A stretch of DNA of 64,000 nt from contig NZ_CP073089.1 in assembly GCF_018137945.1 (NCBI RefSeq), positions 2,232,001 through 2,296,000 of the forward strand. Direction: 5' to 3'. The first letter of the stretch is position 1; the number at the start of each line of letters is the position of its first letter. Below, piece by piece: positions 34,917 through 44,966 of the stretch. Under the pieces are notes generated by a model. That model saw nothing but the letters and a program-made list of their open reading frames with translations. It was not told the origin of the DNA and did not search any database. The translations under genes and the position numbers were made by a program. This stretch comes from Brevibacterium sp. W7.2. GTDB lineage: Bacteria > Actinomycetota > Actinomycetes > Actinomycetales > Brevibacteriaceae.

Positions 34917-35405
34917 TCAGGTGGCTTCGGAGTCGAAGGGGGCCGCCTCGGCGCGATTGCGGCGCACATGCTGCGCCTGGAACCGCTCGATCGGCGATGC
35001 CGCTGCGGCAGCGCCCCCGGCGGCACCGGCAGCCCCGCCTGCAGCTCCCCCCGCGGCGCCCGCACCGGACGTGCCGTCCGAGCTCTCCGTGTCGTCCTGG
35101 ACGGCGGGAGCGGCGAGCTCCTCCCGGCGCTTGGCCTCACGGATCGCCGAATCCTCTTCGACGAGGGCCTCGCGGACGATGCGACGCGGATCGTACTGGC
35201 GCGGGTCGAGCTTCTGCCAGTCGACGTCCTTGAAGTCGTCGCCGAAGTCGCGTTTGACGTTGTCCTTCGCGCCCTCGGCCATGCGGCGGAGCTGGCGCAC
35301 GAGGTCGCGCAGCTTCTGGGCGTATTCGGGGAGGCGTTTGGGGCCGATCACTACGAGAGCGACGATCACGAGGATGACCATCTCGGTGCCGTTGACGCCA
35401 AACAT
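34917..35405 (-). CDS. tatB: Twin-arginine translocase subunit TatB
   Basis: The protein has 162 residues. One N-terminal transmembrane helix (EMVILVIVALVVIGPKRLP) with the conserved GPKRLP hinge is followed by an amphipathic helix (YAQKLRDLVRQLRRMAEGAK), then charged sequence and an Ala/Gly-rich stretch near the C-terminus. TatB binds twin-arginine signal peptides with TatC. The second of two nearby ATGs (35405) is chosen: TAGAAT (35413-35418) lies seven bases upstream and would leave the first ATG (35414) outside the transcript; GGAG also precedes it. It is convergent with the deacetylase and divergent from the alkyltransferase-like gene. Confidence 0.9.
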   Translation of the reverse strand: MFGVNGTEMVILVIVALVVIGPKRLPEYAQKLRDLVRQLRRMAEGAKDNVKRDFGDDFKDVDWQKLDPRQYDPRRIVREALVEEDSAIREAKRREELAAPAVQDDTESSDGTSGAGAAGGAAGGAAGAAGGAAAAASPIERFQAQHVRRNRAEAAPFDSEAT

Positions 35406-35477
35406 GATCTCCATTCTAACGCCGCTGAGACGTATGCTCGTTCTCAGGTCGTGTCCCCGTTCGCAAGGAGAGAAGCC

Positions 35478-35816
35478 GTGGACGAGGTCGTCGTCGAACG
35501 CGTGCTGCGCATCGTCGAACTCGTGCCGTCCGGTCGCGTCGTCAGCTACGGCACCGTCGGCGTCGTCGCCTCCTGCTCGCCCCGCTACGTGGGCCGTGTG
35601 ATGAAGGAGTACGGGGCGAACGTCACCTGGTGGCGCGTCGTCAACGCCGCCGGTGCGCTGCCGGCACCGCTGCTCGGACGCGCCCGGGACCACTGGCGGG
35701 CCGAAGCCACCGCTCACACCCAGGAGAAGGCGCTCACCTCGGCGTTTCTCAGCCCAGAGGATCTCGACGCGCTGTGGGCGCGCCACGGAAGAGACCCGGA
35801 GGAGCGGTTAGACTGA
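35478..35816 (+). CDS. Alkyltransferase-like protein (ATL, O6-alkylguanine recognition)
   Basis: The 112-residue protein corresponds to the C-terminal DNA-binding half of O6-methylguanine methyltransferase. In place of the reactive PCHR motif it reads TWWRVVNAAG, so the alkyl-accepting cysteine is gone and a tryptophan occupies its place, as in ATL proteins. ATLs bind alkylated guanine and hand it to nucleotide-excision repair. An arginine-finger-type segment (YVGRVMKEYG) is present. The start is GTG with AAGGAG eight bases upstream. The last codons contain TAGACT, a likely -10 for the following O-methyltransferase gene. Confidence 0.85.
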   Translation: MDEVVVERVLRIVELVPSGRVVSYGTVGVVASCSPRYVGRVMKEYGANVTWWRVVNAAGALPAPLLGRARDHWRAEATAHTQEKALTSAFLSPEDLDALWARHGRDPEERLD

Positions 35817-35848
35817 CGGTTGAGCAGCAGCGGAAAGCGAGGGGTCGA

Positions 35849-36487
35849 TTGTCACGTGAGCATGCCGGTGATGTGACGTTCGCCGAGCAGTACAACGGAC
35901 CTGACGCGCTGCTCGACGCCGCCCGGACCCTCTCCCACGAGTACGGGATCAGCCCGGTGTCCCAGACGACCTCGGCCACCCTCACCCTGCTCGCACGCCT
36001 CCTCGGCCCCGTCGCCGCAGTCGAGGTCGGCACGGGAACCGGGACGTCGACGCTCGCACTGCTGCGCGGCATGCCGAACGCCGGGATACTCACCTCGATC
36101 GACACGAACTCCACCGCGCAGGGTGCCGCCCGCGACCTCATCGACCTCGCCGGCATCCGTCCCGGGCGGCTGCGACTGATGAGCGGACGCGCCGAGGATG
36201 TCCTCCTCCGCCTTGCCCCGAGCGCCTATGACCTCGTCTTCCTCGACGTCGACCCCGTCGGGCTCGAGCGGATGATCGAACCGGCGCTGCGTCTCCTCGA
36301 CGCTCAGGGGCTCCTCGTCATCAATCAGACGCTGCTCGCCGGCAGCGTCGCCGACCCGGTCGACCGGTCCGCGCGCACGCAGGCCGCACGGGGTCTGCTC
36401 AACCGGCTGGCTGCCCAGGAGCGCCTCGAACGCGTCCTGCTGCCGATCGGCGAGGGCCTGCTGGCCGTGCAGAAGACGTGGCGCTGA
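35849..36487 (+). CDS. O-methyltransferase family 3 (SAM-dependent; Rv1220c type)
   Basis: The 212-residue protein is a class I SAM methyltransferase: AVEVGTGTGTSTLALL is motif I, GILTSIDTN binds the ribose, and DLVFLDVDP gives a metal-type aspartate. It resembles catechol/caffeoyl-CoA O-methyltransferases and recalled Rv1220c; the substrate is unknown. TTG at 35849 is taken as the start because GAGGGG lies five bases before it and no earlier RTG is in frame after the previous gene. A promoter at TAGACT (35809-35814) would give a leader of about 27 nt. A strong terminator follows. Confidence 0.82.
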   Translation: MSREHAGDVTFAEQYNGPDALLDAARTLSHEYGISPVSQTTSATLTLLARLLGPVAAVEVGTGTGTSTLALLRGMPNAGILTSIDTNSTAQGAARDLIDLAGIRPGRLRLMSGRAEDVLLRLAPSAYDLVFLDVDPVGLERMIEPALRLLDAQGLLVINQTLLAGSVADPVDRSARTQAARGLLNRLAAQERLERVLLPIGEGLLAVQKTWR

Positions 36488-36543
36488 TCCATTCCCGCAC
36501 CCGCGGGCCAGGCTCCCCGATAGGCAGATAAGCGGCAGAGACA

Positions 36544-36580
36544 GAGAAGCAGCAGAGACGAATCGTCTCTGCTGCTTCTC
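36544..36580. terminator. Terminator between the O-methyltransferase and DUF3117 genes
   Basis: GAGAAGCAGCAGAGACGA (36544-36561) pairs with TCGTCTCTGCTGCTTCTC (36563-36580), a nearly continuous 18-bp stem. It lies between convergent genes. Confidence 0.82.
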
Positions 36581-36599
36581 GTGCGGGCTGTGCTGCTGG

Positions 36600-36770
36600 T
36601 CAGATGCCCAGGGTCTCCGCGAGGGTGTCGTGCAGAGCCGTCGCTTCGTCAGCGCTGAGCTCGATCACGAGTCGGCCACCGCCCTCCACCGGAAGCCGCA
36701 TGACCATGCCGCGGCCTTCCTTGGTGACTTCCAGAGGTCCGTCGCCGGTGCGGGGTTTCTGAGCTGCCAT
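36600..36770 (-). CDS. DUF3117 family small protein (Rv1211 type)
   Basis: The gene encodes a 56-residue protein beginning MAAQKPRTGDGPLEVTKEGR and ending TLAETLGI. The sequence GRGMVMRLPVEGGGRLVIEL is the strongly conserved DUF3117 core. The family is nearly universal in actinobacteria and has no known function. AAAGG lies about 10 bases before the ATG. It is convergent with the O-methyltransferase and shares its terminator. Confidence 0.9.
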   Translation of the reverse strand: MAAQKPRTGDGPLEVTKEGRGMVMRLPVEGGGRLVIELSADEATALHDTLAETLGI

Positions 36771-36890
36771 GTGGGCGCAACCTTTCGTTGTTTGAACAGA
36801 GTGAACAGATCACACGATCAGCCCACTGTGATAGTCCGATTATTCCATGAACCGCACTCGCACGGGGACACTTGCCGAAATTGTCGCAGA

Positions 36891-38126
36891 TCACGGCGGC
36901 AGGTCGGACGGCGGAGTGAAGTGCCAGAGGTAGCCCACCCAGACGATCTGGAGCATGATGAACGCCGCGATGACGACGACGCGGTACCCGCGCGAGCGCA
37001 CCGCCGCCAGGGTCAGCGCGATCGGGAAGAGCGGCAGCAGCAGGCGCAGGGTCGAGGTCTGCGGGGTGAAGAAGATGAGCAGGTAGAGCCCGTAGGCGGT
37101 GCAGAAGAGCTGCAGCGTCCGACCCATCCGCGCACCCGCGGGCGAGAAGATGAGGGCGAGCATCCCGGCGATGACGCCGAAGAGGAGGAGCGGTCCGAAC
37201 GGACCGACGAGGCCGTTGGCCGCCCCCAGCCATTGGACGAAGTACGACGATGTCCCGGTGTGCCAGGCCGCCTCGGTGTCGGTGTAGGCCGTCATCGACC
37301 CCGTCGTCAGCCACGCATGGACGGGGTGGAGAAGAGCCGCGACGCACGAGAGCACGCCGAGCGTCCACGAGCGCACGACCTCCCCGAGCGGGTACGGATC
37401 GGTCCGGCGGCGGAGGAAGCGGTCGATGAGCACGAAGAGCATGAAGAACGAGAACGCCACCCCGATGGGCCGGGAGAGGTCCATGAGGATGACGACGGGG
37501 ATCGCGGTGAGGTAGCGGCGTTCGACGACGAAGAGGAGGGCCAGGGCCTGGAGCAGGAGGGTGAGCGATTCGGCGTAGCCGGTGGAGAAGACCGCCGCGG
37601 GCGGGAAGACCATGACGAATGCGAGTGCGGTGAGCGCCTGGCCGGGCGGGACGAACTTGCGGAAGAGCGTGAGGATGACGATCGAGGCCAGGCCCGCGGC
37701 GATCGTCGACACGAGCGGGGAGATGACCTCGTAGCTCAGTCCGGTCAGGCGCGCGATCTCCCCGGTGATCGCCGGGTGGAGAGGATAGAAGGCCCACTGG
37801 TTCTGGATGATGTCACCGGTCTCGGTGACCGGCAGCGTGGCGGGGTACCCCTCGCTTGCGACGCGCGCGTACCATGCGGAGTCCCAGAAGTTGAGGAAGT
37901 CGCCTAGCGTCGTCGTCACCGGGCTCGACGACCAGCCGGCGACCTCCTGCCGGCGCAGCACCGCGGCGAAGATCGAGATGCTCACGATCCGCGAGGCGAC
38001 GTAGACGGTCAGCGCCTGCAGCCACAGCGGGAGCTGGAGGAAGAGGACGCCGGCCCGGTGGAGGCGGGAGGAGTTGAAGAGTTCGGGGACGAGGGTGATG
38101 CCGGGGAGGTCTGCGGGTCTGCTCAT
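36891..38126 (-). CDS. PIG-V-like GT-C mannosyltransferase, integral membrane
   Basis: The 411-residue protein has about ten transmembrane helices. The first outer loop carries the PIG-V-type signature FWDSAWYARVASEGYP (about 80-95), where the WD acid is the expected catalytic residue for polyprenyl-phosphate mannose donors, followed by NQWAFYPLHPA. In actinobacteria such enzymes mannosylate lipoglycans or proteins from the outside; the acceptor here is not known. It lies three bases after the small DivIVA-like gene and is probably co-transcribed with folP2 and the LOG gene further upstream. Confidence 0.83.
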   Translation of the reverse strand: MSRPADLPGITLVPELFNSSRLHRAGVLFLQLPLWLQALTVYVASRIVSISIFAAVLRRQEVAGWSSSPVTTTLGDFLNFWDSAWYARVASEGYPATLPVTETGDIIQNQWAFYPLHPAITGEIARLTGLSYEVISPLVSTIAAGLASIVILTLFRKFVPPGQALTALAFVMVFPPAAVFSTGYAESLTLLLQALALLFVVERRYLTAIPVVILMDLSRPIGVAFSFFMLFVLIDRFLRRRTDPYPLGEVVRSWTLGVLSCVAALLHPVHAWLTTGSMTAYTDTEAAWHTGTSSYFVQWLGAANGLVGPFGPLLLFGVIAGMLALIFSPAGARMGRTLQLFCTAYGLYLLIFFTPQTSTLRLLLPLFPIALTLAAVRSRGYRVVVIAAFIMLQIVWVGYLWHFTPPSDLPP

Positions 38127-38129
38127 CGC

Positions 38130-38393
38130 TTAACGGTGCGCGGCTTCCAGTTCGCTGATGCGCTCGCGCAGCCGGCCGATCGCCGCATCGACCTCGTCCA
38201 TCCGGTACCCCCGCAGGGCCGGACGGAACCTCAGCTCATCGACGTCCTCGACGGTGAAGTCGCCGGACAGCGGGGCGGCCACAGCATCGGTCTCCTCGGC
38301 GGCCTCGGAGCTGAAGAGCTCGAAGGATGCGGCAAGGACGATGACGAGAACGAAGATCGCCGCCGCGACCCCGATGACAATCCACAATGGCAT
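38130..38393 (-). CDS. Small membrane protein with DivIVA-type motif
   Basis: The 87-residue protein has one N-terminal transmembrane helix (LWIVIGVAAAIFVLVIVLAA) and a C-terminal DivIVA-like motif (RFRPALRGYRMDEVDAAIGRL) leading into a short coiled coil. The RGYxxDEVD pattern is that of DivIVA/Wag31 N-domains, normally used for polar or septal targeting. Recalled Rv1209 has the same size and position next to folP2. A role in cell growth geometry is inference. Confidence 0.82.
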   Translation of the reverse strand: MPLWIVIGVAAAIFVLVIVLAASFELFSSEAAEETDAVAAPLSGDFTVEDVDELRFRPALRGYRMDEVDAAIGRLRERISELEAAHR

Positions 38394-38509
38394 GAGCCCA
38401 TCATTTCACATCGACCCTGAGCATCGCCGGAGGTCGGCGTGTGCGAACCCTCTCAGCGGAGGCCTGCGACCGCGGCGATCGCAGTGGCAGTCCTCAGCCC
38501 GGGCCGGTC

Positions 38510-39423
38510 TCAGCGGAGGCCGCGGACCGTGTGCCGCGGCTGCGCCTCACCGGTGATCGCGACCGTCACGGCGATCGCGTCGGCGGTCGCCGCCACGTCG
38601 TGGGCGCGGATGACCGCCGCGCCCCGTTCGACCGCCAGTGCTGTCGCCGCGATCGTCCCGTGCAGTCGGTCGGCGGGTCCGGCCGCGCCGATCGTCTCCC
38701 CGATGAAGTCCTTCCGGGAGATCGCCAGCAGCACCGGATAGCCGGTGTCGCGGAAGCGGGTGAGCTCCCGCAGCAGGCGCAGCGAGTGATAGGTGTTCTT
38801 CCCGAAGTCGGGGGTCGGGTCGATGACGATGCGCTCCGGGGCGACCCCGGCCCGCTGGGCCGCCTCGGCGAGGGCGACGACCCCGGCAACGGTGTCGGTG
38901 ACGACCTCGCCGGCATGGAGGCCGTAGCGGCTGCGATGGGCGTCGGTGCGCGGGGTCAGGCCGCCGGTGTGGGAGCAGACGAGGCCGACGTCGAAGGCGG
39001 CCGCCACCTCGGCGACACGGGGATCGGCGCCGGCCCAGGTGTCGTTGAGGAGGCCCGCGCCGGCCGCGCACACGGCCTCGGCCACCTCGGCGCGCCACGT
39101 GTCGACGCTGATGAGGAGGCCGGGATGGCGCTCCCGGACGGCGGTGACGGCCGGGGCGACGCGGTCGATCTCCTCGGCCACGGAGATCTCCCTCCCCCGA
39201 CCGGCGCGGACTCCGCCGATGTCGACGATCCGCGCCCCCGCCTCGGCGGCGGCATCGACGGCGGCCAGCGCACCGTCTAAGGTCGCCGCGGATTCGTAGA
39301 ACGAATCCGTCGTCCGGTTGACCACGGCCATGATGACGGGAGCACCGGGCCGAGCGTCGTCGAGGACGCTGCGGGCACGGACCGGTCGGGCGGAGCCGCT
39401 GGGTCGGGCCTGCGCGCGGTCCC

Positions 39424-39427
<4 letters not shown>
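38510..39427 (-). CDS. folP2: Dihydropteroate synthase homologue of the FolP2 type
   Basis: The 305-residue TIM-barrel protein shows IMAVVNRTTDSFY at the start of the DHPS domain, DIGGVRAGRG where true DHPS has DxGGESTRPG, LLNDTWAG, SHTGGLTPRTD and ISRKDFIGET. This fits the FolP2 paralogue of mycobacteria (Rv1207), which as I recall lacks clear DHPS activity, so the pterin reaction should not be assumed. The GTG start overlaps the LOG stop by four bases (GTGA). The sequence TCTCAGCGGAGGCC recurs just past the stop (38451-38464 and 38508-38521). Confidence 0.85.
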
Positions 39428-40434
<1,007 letters not shown>

Positions 40435-40439
40435 CGGTC

Positions 40440-41675
40440 TCACCCCTCCTCGAGGTAGCTCACGAGCGCCCGGGTCGCGTCCTCCACTTCCCGGACCCTG
40501 ACATGCTCGTCTGACTTGTGAGCATACAGAGGGTTGCCCGGGCCGAAATTCACCGCCGGCACCCCGAGCGCGCTGAAGCGCGAGACATCGGTCCATCCGA
40601 GCTTCGCGGCCGGTTCGGCGCCGAGGGCTGTGAGGAAGTCCTGCGCGATCGGCCGGTCGAGTCCGGGACGGGCGCCTTCCGCGGCATCGGTGACGACGAC
40701 GTCGAAGCCGGTGAAGAGCTCACGGAGGAAGCCCTCGGCCTCGGCCGCCGACTTCGACGGGGCGAACCGGTAGTTGACGGAGACCCGGCATTCGTCGGGG
40801 ACGACGTTGCCGGCGACTCCCCCGCTGATCGCCACGGCCGACAGGGATTCGCGGTAGTCGAGTCCGTCGACGGTGACCGTCTCGGACACGTGGTCGGCGA
40901 GGCGGGTGAGCACCTCGGCGGCGGCGTGGATGGCGTTGACGCCCATGAAGGCCCGCGCCGAATGCGCCCGCACACCGTGGGTCGTGACGTCGACGCGGAT
41001 CGTGCCGTTGCAGCCGCCCTCGACGCTCGCGTTCGAGGGTTCGCCGAGGATCGCGAAGTCCCCGTCCAACCAATCCGGGTGGTTCCGGGCGACACGGCCG
41101 AGGCCGTTGAGCGCGGCGTCGACCTCCTCGTGGTCGTAGAAGACCCAGCTGACGTCGCGCGTCGGGTTGCGCAGGGCTGCCGCGGTGACGAGCTGCATCG
41201 CCACGCCCGCCTTCATATCGCAGGCCCCACGGCCCCAGACGATGTCCTCGGCGGGGGCGGCCGCCTCGGCGGGAGACGTCCCCGGTGCGCCCTGGCCGGG
41301 GTGCGGTTCGGCACTCTCTCCCGCGGGGCCGGCGGCGGTGCCGACGAAGCGCAGGGGCGGGAGGTTGCCCTCGACGGGGACGGTGTCGAGGTGACCGGCG
41401 ACGACGATCCGCTCGCTGCGCCCGAGCCGGGTGCGGGCGACGATCGTGTCGCCGTCGCGGAGGATCTCCAGGTCAGGGCCGTCTCCGGCACTGATCGCCT
41501 GCAGCACGGCCTCGACGGCATCGGTGATCGCCGCCTCGTTGCCGGAGACGGATTCGATCGCGCACAGCCGGCCCGTGAGCTCACCCGGATCGTCGATCGC
41601 GGCGAGCAGATACTCGCCGAGGTCGCCGTCGGGAACGAAGGCGGATGTGGTCTCAGCAGGTGGATGAGCGGTCAT
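40440..41675 (-). CDS. dapE: Succinyl-diaminopimelate desuccinylase
   Basis: The 411-residue protein is an M20 di-zinc hydrolase. Ligands and catalytic residues are visible: [32 protein letters not shown] with the catalytic Glu, AILGEPSN, and HKSDEHV at the C-terminus. It releases succinate from N-succinyl-LL-diaminopimelate in lysine and peptidoglycan synthesis. About 30 residues (roughly 101-130) form a Gly/Pro/Glu-rich insert before the metal Asp. TAGGCT (41683-41688) ends seven bases before the ATG, indicating a leaderless transcript. It is divergent from dapD and heads the dapE-LOG-folP2 operon. Confidence 0.93.
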   Translation of the reverse strand: MTAHPPAETTSAFVPDGDLGEYLLAAIDDPGELTGRLCAIESVSGNEAAITDAVEAVLQAISAGDGPDLEILRDGDTIVARTRLGRSERIVVAGHLDTVPVEGNLPPLRFVGTAAGPAGESAEPHPGQGAPGTSPAEAAAPAEDIVWGRGACDMKAGVAMQLVTAAALRNPTRDVSWVFYDHEEVDAALNGLGRVARNHPDWLDGDFAILGEPSNASVEGGCNGTIRVDVTTHGVRAHSARAFMGVNAIHAAAEVLTRLADHVSETVTVDGLDYRESLSAVAISGGVAGNVVPDECRVSVNYRFAPSKSAAEAEGFLRELFTGFDVVVTDAAEGARPGLDRPIAQDFLTALGAEPAAKLGWTDVSRFSALGVPAVNFGPGNPLYAHKSDEHVRVREVEDATRALVSYLEEG

Positions 41676-41682
41676 ACGGCTT

Positions 41683-41711
41683 AGCCTAGTACCGCGGTCA
41701 CCGACTAGGCT
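41683..41711. promoter_or_regulatory. Divergent dapE/dapD promoter region with mirrored -10 elements
   Basis: TAGGCT occurs on the minus strand (41683-41688) and on the plus strand (41706-41711), each exactly seven bases before an ATG. Two leaderless promoters are thus packed into a 43-bp gap, giving co-ordinated but separate transcription of two steps of one pathway. Confidence 0.65.
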
Positions 41712-41718
41712 TGCGGTC

Positions 41719-42663
41719 ATGACACAACGCATCGTTTCCGCGCGTGGACTCGCCACGCAGCATGAGAACACCGTCCTCTCCGTCTGGTACCCGACCCTGA
41801 GCGTCGCCGACGATTTCACCGACGCCGAGGCGGCCGCCACCGCTCTCGCGTCCGAGGACGGACTCGACGCGCTGACCGGAGAGGATCCGGCCCGGGGAAC
41901 GACGACGACCGTGGTGACGACGACGATCGACCTCGACGAAGCCCCCGCCTCGGCGGCCGATGTCTACCTCCGCCTCCACGCGCTCTCCCACCGCATCGTC
42001 GTGCCCAACGACGTCAACCTCGACGGCATCTTCGGTCACATCGCCAACGTCGTGTGGACCTCGGCGGGTGCCTGCTCGCCCGAGGGCTTCGAGGCCACCC
42101 GCGCGAAGCTGCTCGCCAACGGCCCCGTCGCGGTCTTCGGCCTCGACAAGTTCCCGCGGATGACGGACTTCGTCATCCCCTCCGGTGTGCGCATCGGCGA
42201 CGCCGACCGGGTCCGCCTCGGGGCACATCTGGCCCCGGGCACGACGGTCATGCATGAGGGCTTCGTCAACTTCAACGCCGGCACCCTGGGTTCGGCGATG
42301 GTCGAGGGACGCATCTCGCAGGGCGTCGTCGTCGGTGACGGGTCGGACGTCGGCGGCGGGGCCTCGATCATGGGCACGCTCTCCGGGGGCGGCACGCACC
42401 GCATCTCGATCGGCACGGGCAGCCTGCTCGGCGCGAACTCCGGTGTCGGCATCTCGATCGGCGACGACTGCATCGTCGAGGCCGGCCTCTATCTGACCGC
42501 CGGCACGCGCGTGAGCGTGCTCGGCGACGACGAGCGGGTCGTCAAGGCCTCCGAGCTCAGCGGAGCGAGCAACATCCTCTTCCGCCGCAACTCCGTCACC
42601 GGTGCCGTCGAGGCGATCGCGCGCTCGGCCAAGGGCATCGAGCTCAATCCCGACCTCCACTGA
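41719..42663 (+). CDS. dapD: 2,3,4,5-tetrahydropyridine-2,6-dicarboxylate N-succinyltransferase
   Basis: The 314-residue protein is the actinobacterial DapD type. The N-terminal domain contains a [20 protein letters not shown] segment, and a left-handed parallel beta-helix follows with hexapeptide-like repeats ([57 protein letters not shown]). It transfers succinate from succinyl-CoA to tetrahydrodipicolinate, the step before DapC. It is probably leaderless (TAGGCT seven bases before the ATG). A strong U-tract terminator follows 65 bases after the stop. Confidence 0.95.
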   Translation: MTQRIVSARGLATQHENTVLSVWYPTLSVADDFTDAEAAATALASEDGLDALTGEDPARGTTTTVVTTTIDLDEAPASAADVYLRLHALSHRIVVPNDVNLDGIFGHIANVVWTSAGACSPEGFEATRAKLLANGPVAVFGLDKFPRMTDFVIPSGVRIGDADRVRLGAHLAPGTTVMHEGFVNFNAGTLGSAMVEGRISQGVVVGDGSDVGGGASIMGTLSGGGTHRISIGTGSLLGANSGVGISIGDDCIVEAGLYLTAGTRVSVLGDDERVVKASELSGASNILFRRNSVTGAVEAIARSAKGIELNPDLH

Positions 42664-42727
42664 GGTCTGAGGCGGTCGCTGAAAGACGGCACCTCGATTC
42701 GCACCCGCGCCGATCGGGTTCGTGGGC

Positions 42728-42772
42728 AGCCCTCCGGAACCGAGCAATCGCCTCGGTGCCGGAGGGCTTTTT
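42728..42772 (+). terminator. Terminator of dapD with U-tract
   Basis: AGCCCTCCGG pairs with CCGGAGGGCT (42759-42768), with an inner CCGAG/CTCGG helix, and is followed by TTTTT. The outer stem has the same sequence as part of the gltA terminator at 43587-43643. Confidence 0.88.
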
Positions 42773-42823
42773 CGCTGCGCTGCCCGGCCGGGCCGCCGGA
42801 AGGACGAACGACCGCGGATGAGG

Positions 42824-43573
42824 GCGGCCGCTCCGGCAACCCCGCACCCGGAGCCTCACACACAACCCGTGCACGCGTAGGACAAGCGACTCCGCGGTGT
42901 GCGTGCAAAGCCACGCGGTGTGAATCGCGCTGCAGGTTGTTCAACGACCTTTGGGTTGTTTATCGGCTTGCGGGACGCGAATTCGGCAGCCGCTTTGGCA
43001 ACCCCGCACACGGAGGTTCACACACAACCCGTGCGGGCGTAGGACAAGCGACTCCGCGGTGTGCATGCGAAGCTACGCGGTGTGCCTCGCGCTGCAGGTT
43101 GTTCAACGACCTCTGGGGTGTTTATCGGCTTGCGGAGCGCGAAGTGGGCAGCCGCTTTGGCAGCCCCGCACCCGGAGCTTCACACACAACCCGTGCACGC
43201 GTAGGAGACGCGACTCCGGGGTGTGCGTGCGAAGCCCCACGGTGTGCATCGCGCGACGCGGTGTGCATCGCGCGACGCGGTGTGCATCGCGCGACGCGTT
43301 GTGTATCGCACTCCGGGTTGTTCAACGGGTTGCGGGGCGCGAAGTGGGCAGCCGCTTTGGCAGCCCGCACCCGGAGCTTCACACACAACCCGTGCACGCG
43401 TAGGAGACGCGACTCCGGGGTGTGCGTGCAGAGAGCCACGCGGTGTGCCTCGCGCTGCAGGTTGTGTGCGGCACTCAGGGTTGTGGTCGGAATTGCGGTG
43501 AGTTCAAGCGTGCCTGGTGGTGATCGGCGCCCCGGGTGGTGAGCGGCGCTGCAAGTTGTGATCGGCACCGCGA
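42824..43573. repeat. 19-bp-periodic repeat array with four 162-bp super-units
   Basis: The region between the dapD and gltA terminators consists of degenerate 19-bp units (consensus close to GGTTGTGATCGGCNCTGCN). Eight units plus 10 bp form a super-unit of 162 bp. The anchor TCACACACAACCCG begins near 42856, 43018, 43180 and 43379 (offsets 162, 162, 199). The third interval is longer because CGGTGTGCATCGCGCGACG is repeated about three times (43240-43300). Seven further 19-bp units (43441-43573) follow without the anchor block. Open frames across it have no family resemblance and are not called genes. Confidence 0.8.
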
Positions 43574-43586
43574 TCACCCCAGACGA

Positions 43587-43643
43587 CAGCAGCCCTCCGG
43601 TTGCTCAGCCACGGACGGTGGCGGAGCAACCGGAGGGCTGCTG
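43587..43643 (-). terminator. Terminator of gltA
   Basis: A perfect 20-bp stem (arms 43587-43606 and 43624-43643, containing GCAGCCCTCCGG) has a 17-nt loop that can itself form a CCAC/GTGG helix. It starts 16 bases after the gltA stop. Confidence 0.85.
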
Positions 43644-43659
43644 GAGTGGAGAGAGAAAC

Positions 43660-44943
43660 TCAGCGCTCGCTGATGTCCTCGTAGTCGCGGGAGACCGCGC
43701 CGGTGTAGACCTGGCGGGGACGGCCGATGCGTGTCTCGGGGTCGTTGATCATCTCGCGCCACTGGGCGATCCAGCCCGGGAGGCGACCGACGGAGAAGAG
43801 CACCGTGAACATGTTCGTCGGGAAGCCGAGCGCCTTGTAGATCAGGCCGGTGTAGAAGTCGACGTTCGGGTAGAGCTTGCGCTCGACGAAGTAATCGTCG
43901 GCCAGCGCGATCTCCTCGAGCTGCATCGCGAGCTCGAGCAGCGGGTCGCCGCCGTTGCGGGCGAGCACCTCGTCGGCGGTCTTCTTGATGATCTTCGCGC
44001 GCGGGTCGTAGTTCTTGTACACCCGGTGGCCGAAGCCCATGAGGCGCACGCCCTCTTCCTTGTTCTTCACGCGCTCCATGAACTTCTTCGGACCGTCGTC
44101 GGAGGCCGCGATCGACTGGAGCATCTCGAGCACCGCTGAGTTCGCACCGCCATGCAGGGGGCCGGCCAGGGCGTTGATGCCCGCGGAGATCGACTGGAAG
44201 ATGTTCGCCTGGGCAGAGCCGACGAGGCGGACGGTCGACGTCGAGCAGTTCTGCTCGTGATCGGCGTGGAGGATGAAGAGCTGATCCATCGCCTTGACCG
44301 CCAGCGGGTCCGGCTCGTAGGGCTCGGACGGCACACCGAAGTTCACCCGGAGGAAGTTCTCCACGAGGCTGAGCGAGTTGTCCGGGTGGATGACGGGCAG
44401 GCCCATGTTCTTCCGGTGCGCGAGCGCCGCGATCGTCGGCATCTTCGCGAGCAGCCGGTAGGACGAGGTGTCGACCTGCTCCTCGTCAAAAACATCGAGG
44501 TCATCTTGGTAGAAAGTCGACAAAGCCGCGACAGCGGCTGAAACCATGGGCATCGGGTGCGCATCGTAGGGGAACGCACGGAAGAACCGACGCAGATCCT
44601 CGTGGACGATCGTGTGCTTGCGCAGACGCGAATCGAAGGCATCGTACTGCTCCTGAGTGGGCAGGTCGCCGTGGATGAGGAGGTAGCAGACTTCGACGAA
44701 GTTCGACTTCTCCGCGAGCTGCTCGATCGGGTAGCCCCGGTACTGCAGAACGCCGGCGTTGCCGTCGATGTAGGTGATCGCCGAGGAGGTCGATGCGGTG
44801 TTGCCGAATCCCGGGTCGTAGGTGACGGCTCCGGTCTCCTTGAGCAGAGAGCCGATGCGATATCCGTTGTTGCCCTCAGTGGCCGGCACTTCTGGCAGTG
44901 CCAGGTCCGTATCGGCAATCCTGAGATTCGCTTCGGTCGGCAT
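43660..44943 (-). CDS. gltA: Citrate synthase (type II)
   Basis: The 427-residue protein matches hexameric-type citrate synthase in length. Catalytic residues are visible: His in HADHEQNCSTST, His in GPLHGGANSAV and Asp in GHRVYKNYDPRA. YRGYPIEQLAEKS marks the N-terminal domain. It condenses acetyl-CoA with oxaloacetate at the entry of the TCA cycle. GAGGAG lies five bases before the ATG. A likely -10 (TAGTCT, 45007-45012) gives a leader of about 55 nt that contains a perfect 19-nt palindrome, and two more inverted repeats lie further upstream, so the gene is probably regulated. Confidence 0.96.
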   Translation of the reverse strand: MPTEANLRIADTDLALPEVPATEGNNGYRIGSLLKETGAVTYDPGFGNTASTSSAITYIDGNAGVLQYRGYPIEQLAEKSNFVEVCYLLIHGDLPTQEQYDAFDSRLRKHTIVHEDLRRFFRAFPYDAHPMPMVSAAVAALSTFYQDDLDVFDEEQVDTSSYRLLAKMPTIAALAHRKNMGLPVIHPDNSLSLVENFLRVNFGVPSEPYEPDPLAVKAMDQLFILHADHEQNCSTSTVRLVGSAQANIFQSISAGINALAGPLHGGANSAVLEMLQSIAASDDGPKKFMERVKNKEEGVRLMGFGHRVYKNYDPRAKIIKKTADEVLARNGGDPLLELAMQLEEIALADDYFVERKLYPNVDFYTGLIYKALGFPTNMFTVLFSVGRLPGWIAQWREMINDPETRIGRPRQVYTGAVSRDYEDISER

Positions 44944-44966
44944 ATGTTCTCCTCACCGTCGACCCA

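Noticed and set aside
38451-38521. TCTCAGCGGAGGCC repeated 57 bp apart at the end of folP2
   Set aside because: Only 14 bp and two copies; too short to call a mobile element or functional repeat.
43240-43310. CRISPR array
   Set aside because: The 19-bp units are contiguous, with no unique spacers, and no cas gene is present.
42951-43577. Several open frames through the 19-bp/162-bp array
   Set aside because: They exist on both strands, follow the repeat period, have no ribosome site and resemble no family. They are a by-product of the repeat.
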